From positions 1 to 36,579 of the forward strand of contig JAFXYD010000036.1 of NCBI GenBank assembly GCA_017541995.1: DNA of 36,579 bases, given 5' to 3'. The position numbers and the translations under genes are program-made. Numbering within the stretch: the stretch's first letter is position 1; each line of letters starts with the position of its first letter. Shown here piece after piece: positions 31,210 through 36,579 of this stretch. The notes under the pieces were generated by a model. The model worked only from the letters and a program-made list of their open reading frames with translations. It was not told the DNA's origin and searched no databases. The stretch is from Oscillospiraceae bacterium. Its GTDB lineage: Bacteria; Bacillota; Clostridia; Oscillospirales; Oscillospiraceae.

Positions 31210-33840
31210 ATGAAGAGAAATCCTGTAACACCGGCGGAGGAGTCCGCCAAAGCTTCTGAAAAGAAAACTATCTGGCCCGCCAAGCTGCTGCTCTTCTGCG
31301 GCATTTCCGTATATCTGGAGCTCTGCCTGCATCTGTTTGTGTTTCACAGCCTGGAGCTCCACGTCGTCTATCCGATTTTGTTCGGACTGGCCTGTGGGAC
31401 CCTCTGCGCCCTGATCGCGGGCCTGCTGCCAAAGACCCTCCAGCGCCTCGCGGCGCTGATCCTGGTGCTGCTCCAATGCGCCCTGGCCGAGACCCAGCTG
31501 ATCTATCACGCCGTCTTTGGGAACCTGATGCCCTTGAACCAGCTGTCCATGGGCGGGGCCGTGGTCGCGGAGTTTTTGGATCAGACGCTCTACGCCATCC
31601 GGCAGAATCTGCTGCCTGCGCTGCTGCTTCTGCTGCCCCTGGCGGCCCTGCTGGCGGTGGTGCTGCGGGGGGGCCTGGCCCGGCGGGTCAGCCGGAGGCA
31701 GGCCTGGAGCGCCCTGGCAATCCTGGTGGTTTTGCTGGGCGGCGCCCTGCTGCTGATGCGCTTTGCCTGCGGCCATCCCGTTTCGGCCTGGAGGGTTTTC
31801 CGGGACGCGGGAAGCTCCGCGGATCTGAGCTACCGCCACGTGGGCATGAGCGCCACCACCCTCCAGGAGCTGCGCTATATGCTCTTGGGCAGCCGGGAGC
31901 CGGAGGGCGGCGGGTTTGGGCAGGAGAAGCCGGGGACGGCGGAGCGCTATGACCCGGCGCAATGGAACGTCATTCCGGGCCTGGATTTCCAGGCCCTGGA
32001 GCAGCGGGCGGAGAGCCCGGAGCTGGCCGCCCTGGACCGCTACTGCGCCGGGCTGGAGCCCAGCCCCAAAAACCAATACACCGGAAAGCTGAAGGGCTAT
32101 AACGTGATCGTCATCTGCGCCGAGTCCTTCTCCCCCTATCTGATCGACCCCGAGCGAACCCCCACCCTCTATCGGATGAGCCGAAGCGGCTTTGTCTTTG
32201 AGAACTTCTACGGCTGCTTCGAGTCCGTCACCACCAACGGAGAGTACAGCACCTGCCTGGGCCTCTTCCCGGACATGAGCCGGAGCAAGGTAAAGTCCAG
32301 CTTTGACGGCAGCGTGGGCCACTATCTGCCCTTCAGCCTGGGCATGATTCTGAAGCAGTACGGCTACAGCACCTGGGCCTATCACAACAACAACGGGGAG
32401 TTCTACAACCGGAGCCAGACCCATCCCAATATGGGCTACCGCTTCCAGGCCCAGAACAGCGGCCTGGACATCACCCCCCAGCGGCCGGCCTCCGACCTGG
32501 AGCTGATGGAGCAGTCCGTGGAGGACTATCTCAACTCCGACCAGCCCTTCCACGCCTACTACATGACCTACTCCGGCCACTATCACTACAGCTGGACCAA
32601 CGCCATGAGCGCCAAGCACCGGGCCGAGACAGAGCAGCTGCCCTATCCCTCGGAGGAGGTGCGGGCCTATATCGCCTGCAATCTGGAGCTGGAGGCCGCG
32701 CTGGACTATCTGGAGCAGCGGCTGGAGGCGGCGGGGAAGCTGGACAAGACCGTGATCGTTCTGACCAACGACCACTACCCCTACGGCCTCAGTGAGGCGC
32801 AGTACAACGAGCTGGCGGGGGAGAAGATCGACACCGCCTTCGACAAGTTCCACAACAGCTTCATCTGCTATTGCCCCGGGATGGGGGAGACGGTGCGGGT
32901 TGCAAATTACTGCTGCACCGTGGATATTCTCCCCACCCTGCTGAATCTGCTGGGGGTGGAATATGACTCCCGCCTGCTGGCCGGAAGCGACGTCCTCGCA
33001 GAGGGGCGTCATGCCGCGATCCTGGGCAATCAGAGCTTTCTCACCGAGGGCTTCCGCTATGACGCCGACAGCGGCCTGCTCTACACCGACGACGGGGTGG
33101 AGCTGGACGGGCAGAGCCTCAAGGACTGGCAGGACTGGGTGGCGGACAAGTTCACCTTCTCCCGGAAGGTGCTGAACACGGACTATTACGCCCACGTCTT
33201 CCCGGAGGCCGAGCTGCCGGATGCCCAGGGCCAGGCGCTTCCCTTTGACGACTGCGAGACCGCCAGAGTCCAGGGCAATTGCCTGTTCATCTACCGGAAG
33301 GGGCTGATGGATCTCTACGCGGAGCATCGCTTCGGGCCCAGAGAAACCGCAAGGCTGGGGGATTATATCACCGCCCTCTACCGCTCCGCGGGCTCCCCGG
33401 AGACCACGGAGGACTTCCTGCCGGAGGGCTATCTGGCGGAACGCCCCGGCGGCCCGGACAGCTTCCGGGAAAGCGGCTGGTACAAGCCTGTCTGCTGGGC
33501 CTTTGAGAAGGGCCTGCTGCAGGGGGGAGACCGGACGACGGATTGCGAGGCGCTTCTGGATAACGTGGAGCTGGCGCTGATGATCTACCGGAGCTACAGA
33601 TACCTGGGCCGGGAAGACCTGGAGGTGGACGAGGCCATGATGGCGGAGCTGCCGGAGATCCACAATTCCAAAATCACGGAAACGGAGCTGGAGGCCATCG
33701 CCTGGTGCAATCACAATAAGCTCCTCAACGGCGGCAAGGGCGCCCATGACATCTACGACGACGCCGAACGGAACCTGGTGATCCGCTACCGGGTGGTGCA
33801 GGTTCTGATGATGCTGCTCTACCCGGAAATGACCCGCTGA
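31210..33840 (+). CDS. LTA synthase-like sulfatase-fold membrane protein with SLH-like C-terminal extension
   Basis: The N-terminal ~190 residues carry about five membrane helices. The extracellular domain (~295-640) has the LtaS/alkaline-phosphatase fold: Glu305 (VICAESF), a Thr in SVTTNGEYS (Thr341/342, equivalent to the LtaS nucleophile in GKTSDSEF), His457 (YSGHYHYSW) and TNDHYPYG with Asp521-His522 for metal binding. Such enzymes transfer glycerol-phosphate or a similar group from phosphatidyl lipids to a polymer. 876 residues is ~220 longer than LtaS. The extra C-terminus has two repeats resembling S-layer homology motifs: SGWYKPVCWAFEKGLLQGG (near 755-775) and AIAWCNHNKLLNGG with NLVIRYRVVQVLM (~820-870). 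No strong ribosome binding site. Confidence 0.8.
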   Translation: MKRNPVTPAEESAKASEKKTIWPAKLLLFCGISVYLELCLHLFVFHSLELHVVYPILFGLACGTLCALIAGLLPKTLQRLAALILVLLQCALAETQLIYHAVFGNLMPLNQLSMGGAVVAEFLDQTLYAIRQNLLPALLLLLPLAALLAVVLRGGLARRVSRRQAWSALAILVVLLGGALLLMRFACGHPVSAWRVFRDAGSSADLSYRHVGMSATTLQELRYMLLGSREPEGGGFGQEKPGTAERYDPAQWNVIPGLDFQALEQRAESPELAALDRYCAGLEPSPKNQYTGKLKGYNVIVICAESFSPYLIDPERTPTLYRMSRSGFVFENFYGCFESVTTNGEYSTCLGLFPDMSRSKVKSSFDGSVGHYLPFSLGMILKQYGYSTWAYHNNNGEFYNRSQTHPNMGYRFQAQNSGLDITPQRPASDLELMEQSVEDYLNSDQPFHAYYMTYSGHYHYSWTNAMSAKHRAETEQLPYPSEEVRAYIACNLELEAALDYLEQRLEAAGKLDKTVIVLTNDHYPYGLSEAQYNELAGEKIDTAFDKFHNSFICYCPGMGETVRVANYCCTVDILPTLLNLLGVEYDSRLLAGSDVLAEGRHAAILGNQSFLTEGFRYDADSGLLYTDDGVELDGQSLKDWQDWVADKFTFSRKVLNTDYYAHVFPEAELPDAQGQALPFDDCETARVQGNCLFIYRKGLMDLYAEHRFGPRETARLGDYITALYRSAGSPETTEDFLPEGYLAERPGGPDSFRESGWYKPVCWAFEKGLLQGGDRTTDCEALLDNVELALMIYRSYRYLGREDLEVDEAMMAELPEIHNSKITETELEAIAWCNHNKLLNGGKGAHDIYDDAERNLVIRYRVVQVLMMLLYPEMTR

Positions 33841-34150
33841 ACCCCCGGGCGGCCGGAAGCGGCGCATCAGGCATCAGACCCGCCCGTAGGGGCGGTCATT
33901 GGCCGCCCGCCGTCCCCCGCTCCGCCCAGGGATCAAGGATCAAGGATCAGGGATCAGGGATCAGACCCGCCTGTAGGGGCGGTCATTGACCGTCCGCGTA
34001 CCCCGCCCCCGGACAAGGCAACAGGCAACAGGCAACAGGCAACAGGCAACACGCCCGCATGTAGCGGCGGTCATTGACCGCCACATACACCCCGCCCGTA
34101 GGGGACGGGTTCCCCGTCCCGCCCGTAACGGCGGTCATTGACCGCCACTT
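33841..34150. repeat. Intergenic repeat array after the LTA synthase-like gene
   Basis: Contains copies of the palindromic unit GTAGGGGCGGTCATTGACCG at about 33886, 33973, 34061 and 34125 (with one-to-three-base variants), an unrelated-core relative GTAGGGGACGGGTTCCCC at 34098, GGATCAG/GGATCAA heptamers (33928-33963) and a GGCAACA array (34015-34050). An inverted copy is at 34312-34340. AT-rich TTTTCAA repeats occupy 34456-34492. No gene is seen in 33841-34656. Confidence 0.85.
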
Positions 34151-34171
34151 GCTTCCGCAATCGCATAGACC

Positions 34172-34268
34172 GAACACAGCTTCCCGTGTACGTACGTCTG
34201 TCATGTACCCGCGCTGCCCACAGAGGGCCTCGGAGCGCAGGTACGTACGTACACGGGAAATCGTGTTC
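34172..34268. repeat. Large palindrome with GTAC-rich arms, partly duplicated at 34563-34602
   Basis: Perfect 17-bp arms (34181-34197 and 34243-34259, TTCCCGTGTACGTACGT) are extended by GAACAC (34172-34177) with GTGTTC (34263-34268), and an inner imperfect pairing GTACCCGCGCT/AGCGCAGGTAC. The right half (34231-34270) recurs with few changes at 34563-34602. It could be a decayed mobile element end or a structured RNA; I cannot tell which. Confidence 0.75.
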
Positions 34269-34610
34269 TCTGCTCTATCAATAAGGATTCGTGCCGCGTC
34301 CGTGCGGGAAACGGCGGGCGGTCAATGACCGCCCCTACGGCGGAAAACGTCCCGTTCCTGTCATTGCGAGACCAGTCCGCAGACTGGTCGTGGCAATCCG
34401 TAACCCCCGTCCCCATTTCCAATGTTTTCAAATCGCAATTTGAAAACACCGACATTTTCAATTTTCAACTTTCAATTTTCAATTTTCAATTCCCGCTTCG
34501 CTCTGGGGCGGAGAACGCGGACGGCTGAGAGCCGTCCCTACAAGCGGGCCCGGCGCCGGGTCCGGAGCGCAGGTACGCCAGTACACGGGAAAGCGCGTTC
34601 TCACGGCGTA

Positions 34611-34643
34611 AAAAAGCAAGACGCGAGATGCGTCTTGCTTTTT
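34611..34643 (-). terminator. Terminator after the DUF3137-like gene
   Basis: AAAAAGCAAGACGC (34611-34624) pairs perfectly with 34630-34643, loop of 5 bases. The A and T flanks make it work in both directions; on the minus strand it begins 13 bases after the stop codon at 34657. Confidence 0.85.
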
Positions 34644-34656
34644 CGTCCCCCGGGCG

Positions 34657-35640
34657 TTATTCCAGCAGCATGTCCGTGAAATCCATCAGGGGGCCGTAGA
34701 GGCGGTGGGCCTCTTTTTTGAGGTGGGCGAAGCAGAAGGGGCAGAAGGGCTCCCAGCGGCGGTTGAAGGAGCGGCGGCGGATCAGAATGTGGATGCAGCC
34801 CCGGCGGAAGATCACGCAGAGATCCGGGTAGCGCTCCGTCATGGACAGGAGCTTTTCCGCCATCTCCACGGTGAGCAGGCTGCGGAACTCCTCCGGGGAG
34901 TCGGCAAAGCAGCGGAACTGCTGGGCCAGGCCCTCGTGATCCGGCTGCAGCTCCACCATCCGCTTGGAGAGGCCCCGGTGGGAGAAGCGGTTCCGGGTGC
35001 CCCGGCTCTCCAGGATCACCGTGCCGTCAAAGTCCACGTTCAGCCGCACCGTCAGCCACTGGCCCCGGACCTTCACCTTGTGGCTGGTGTAGTCGTCGGC
35101 GTAGACGCCGCCGCAGATGATCTCCTGGGCGGCCACCCAGCAGTCCCGGTACAGGCCCTCCAGGCGGTTGGCGGTGTAGTAGCGCTCCACGCTGGACAGA
35201 AGGCCCACGTCGCAGAGGATCTCCTCCACGGCGGGGCGGCGCTTGGCCTCGTAGCTGAGATCGGAGAAGGTCTGCTCCAGCACCTCGGGCATATAGCGCT
35301 GCTTGAAGCTCCGCTCCAGCAGCCGCAGGGCATAGCGGGCCGCCGCCAGGGCGCCGAGCCCCGCCGCCAGCAATACCGCGCAGCGGATCAGATGGGACAG
35401 CGCCTGCTCCGCCGTCATGCCGGTGATGAAGAAGCGAAGATACTTCCCGGCGAAGGCCACCTTCTCCGGCAGGCCGTCGGCAATGGAGTTGAGGGTATCG
35501 GCGCCGAAGTTGGACAGGGCGTATTGGATGGCGAACCAGAGGATTCTGGCCGCCGCGTAGCCGATCAGGGCGGCGCAGGCCAGCTCTGCCAGCAGCAGGA
35601 GCATTTTTCCCGCCTCATACAGAACCATGCGTCTTGTCAT
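34657..35640 (-). CDS. DUF3137-like membrane protein
   Basis: About 327 residues. Two membrane helices are at ~10-32 and ~78-98 (LIRCAVLLAAGLGALAAARY). The remainder matches the general pattern I know for DUF3137: a segment SVERYYTANRLEGLYRDCWVAAQEIICGGVYADDYTSHKV (given here as consecutive short blocks), FDGTVIL, SPEEFRSLLTVEMAEKLLSM and RRGCIHILI. Function is unknown; relatives often lie near LemA-type genes. The start is the ATG at 35640 with GGAGG 8 bases upstream; the longer open frame runs back into the hpf spacer. It lies 128 bases downstream of hpf, separated by a hairpin, so co-transcription is partial at best. Confidence 0.7.
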   Translation of the reverse strand: MTRRMVLYEAGKMLLLLAELACAALIGYAAARILWFAIQYALSNFGADTLNSIADGLPEKVAFAGKYLRFFITGMTAEQALSHLIRCAVLLAAGLGALAAARYALRLLERSFKQRYMPEVLEQTFSDLSYEAKRRPAVEEILCDVGLLSSVERYYTANRLEGLYRDCWVAAQEIICGGVYADDYTSHKVKVRGQWLTVRLNVDFDGTVILESRGTRNRFSHRGLSKRMVELQPDHEGLAQQFRCFADSPEEFRSLLTVEMAEKLLSMTERYPDLCVIFRRGCIHILIRRRSFNRRWEPFCPFCFAHLKKEAHRLYGPLMDFTDMLLE

Positions 35641-35691
35641 AGGGTCATCCTCCCGGGGTGAACAGGATTGAGTGTTTTCGTACCATACAAG

Positions 35692-35717
35692 CTGAGGTAC
35701 GGCGAACCGTACCTCAG
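35692..35717 (-). terminator. Hairpin between hpf and the DUF3137-like gene
   Basis: CTGAGGTACGG (35692-35702) pairs perfectly with 35707-35717 around a CGAA tetraloop (TTCG on the minus strand, a very stable loop). No clean T-tract follows on the minus strand, so it may be a weak terminator or an mRNA processing/stability hairpin. Confidence 0.55.
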
Positions 35718-35767
35718 TTGTGTTTAAGCAATTGAAACGAATTCTGCCAACAGACTGTCCGGTTATA

Positions 35768-36310
35768 TCAACGAACGTCCTCCAGAAGACCGTAATCGCC
35801 GTCATTCCGCCGATAGACCACCGCGAAGGCGCCGTCGGCATCCTCGTCCCGGAAGGCGAAGAAGTTGTGACCCAGCAGGTTCATCTGCAGAATGGCCTCG
35901 TCCCGGCTCATGGGCATCATGGTGAATTCCTTGATGCGGATGAGCTTGTAGTCCTCGGTGTCCTCCACGTCGGGGACGAAGGAGGTGGCGTTCTCCGCGC
36001 TGCGGACGAAGGCGTCCTGGCGGATTCTGCGGGCCAGGCGGGTCTTGTTCTTACGGATCTGGCGTTCAATGTCGGAAACGGCCGCGTCGATGGAGGCGTA
36101 CATGTCCGAGGTGCTCTCGCTGGCGCGGAAGAACATGTTGGAGGCATGGACGGTCAGCTCCACCTTATTGCGATTCTTCTCGACGGAAAAAGCGACAAAG
36201 GCTTCTGCGTCATCCCGGAAATAGCGATCCAGCTTGGAAACCTTTTTCTCGGCGTAGGCATGAACGCTCTCCGGCAGGGTGACTTTTTTCTCGTTGATCT
36301 GGAATTTCAT
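35768..36310 (-). CDS. hpf: Ribosome hibernation promoting factor, long form
   Basis: Binds the 30S decoding centre and dimerizes ribosomes to 100S particles in stationary phase or stress. The N-terminal S30AE domain (1-~100) has KFQINEKKVTLPESVHAYAEKKVSKLDRYF and KVELTVHASNMFFRASESTSDMYASIDAAVSDIERQIRK (given as family pattern blocks), and the C-terminal dimerization domain (~120-178) has IRIKEFTMMPMSRDEAILQMNLLGHNFFAFRD. 180 residues is the Firmicutes long form. AAGGAG lies 9 bases before the ATG, and a near-consensus promoter is upstream. Confidence 0.96.
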   Translation of the reverse strand: MKFQINEKKVTLPESVHAYAEKKVSKLDRYFRDDAEAFVAFSVEKNRNKVELTVHASNMFFRASESTSDMYASIDAAVSDIERQIRKNKTRLARRIRQDAFVRSAENATSFVPDVEDTEDYKLIRIKEFTMMPMSRDEAILQMNLLGHNFFAFRDEDADGAFAVVYRRNDGDYGLLEDVR

Positions 36311-36363
36311 ATTGCGTCGCTCCTTTCAAGTGCTTTGAGAAACCGCGGGGCTTCTCTAAGCCT

Positions 36364-36391
36364 ATTATACCACAAATCCCGGTATAATCAA
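36364..36391 (-). promoter_or_regulatory. Promoter of hpf
   Basis: On the minus strand TTGATT (36386-36391), 16-base spacer, TATAAT (36364-36369), about 54 bases before the hpf ATG. A second TATAAT-like hexamer lies at 36383-36388. Confidence 0.7.
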
Positions 36392-36407
36392 GGAGTTTTT
36401 TTATTAG

Positions 36408-36579
36408 GCAACAGGCAACAGGCAACAGGCAACAGACCCGCCCGTAGGGGCGGTCACTGGCCGCCCGGTCCGCCAGAGGCGGACGATTTGCCGGAGGCAA
36501 ATCCTGCCCGGCTGCGTGTTACGGAAACGCCTCGATGAACGATACCGGGCTGGATCGCCCTGCGGGCGATTGTTTGCTC
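36408..36579. repeat. Repeats and hairpins at the right end
   Basis: A GGCAACA array (36408-36434) is followed by a GTAGGGGCGGTCACTGGCCG unit (36444), then small hairpins GTCCGCC/GGCGGAC (36469-36483), GATTTGCC/GGCAAATC (36484-36502) and ATCGCCC/GGGCGAT (36554-36570). No gene start is visible before the window ends. Confidence 0.75.

Noticed and set aside
30118..33867. A 1249-codon open frame on the minus strand
   Set aside because: It is the antisense of the zinc-ribbon/TPM/LtaS-like genes in GC-rich DNA; low-complexity composition, no domain, and the plus-strand genes have clear motifs.

Overview
The window looks like chromosomal DNA of a high-GC member of the Clostridia, probably a gut Oscillospirales/Oscillospiraceae-type Firmicute. 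The basis is the Firmicutes-type gene order pyrH-frr-uppS-cdsA-dxr-rseP-ispG-polC, a PolC-type replicase, strong AGGAGG ribosome binding sites, a long-form HPF, a glutaminyl-tRNA synthetase and an LtaS-type polymerase. The assignment rests on gene content and style; no search was run.

Region 1 (1-9540) is accessory DNA. It starts with the 3' part of a broken GH13 glucan hydrolase. Then comes what I read as an integrative mobilizable element: a leftward pair (a sigma-region-4-like protein and a C-terminal zinc-knuckle protein) diverging from a rightward module. The rightward module holds a CHC2 zinc-finger primase fragment, an excisionase-like HTH protein, a hairpin-dense segment ending in a recognisable MobV-type oriT, a MobV relaxase, a small conserved protein, a P4/D5-type SF3 helicase, a 114-bp nested palindrome and a tyrosine integrase. 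Neither end of the element could be fixed; the integrase lies next to a tRNA-Tyr gene.

Region 2 (9633-11840) is leftward: tRNA-Thr and tRNA-Tyr under one consensus promoter, then glnS with its own promoter and a strong terminator.

Region 3 (11899-28504) is the rightward core cluster. pyrH and frr (UMP supply, ribosome recycling) are separated by an IS110/IS1111-type insertion sequence whose long 3' non-coding end may encode its guide (bridge/seek) RNA. uppS, cdsA, dxr, rseP and ispG (isoprenoid lipid carrier, phospholipid precursor, MEP pathway, site-2 protease) follow, then polC and a nucleoside phosphorylase. A lipoprotein SGNH hydrolase, a leftward lipoprotein and several palindromic repeats interrupt the cluster.

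Region 4 (28536-36310) is envelope and stress related: a zinc-ribbon membrane protein overlapping a TPM-domain protein with an SRSSG-repeat tail, an LtaS-like polymerase with a C-terminal SLH-like extension, 0.8 kb of repeats, then a leftward HPF gene and a DUF3137-like membrane protein.

The core gene spacers are full of short repeats: 7-bp arrays (GGCAACA, GGATCAG) and palindromic units based on GTAGGGGCGGTCATTGACCG, TAGCGGCGCACACC and CCTGTAGCGCCGACAATC. They are much less evident in the left accessory block, which supports a separate origin for it. The most notable signals are the oriT with its hairpin field, the IS110 non-coding end that appears to contain its own target octamers, the nested palindrome before the integrase, and the LtaS/SLH-like fusion.
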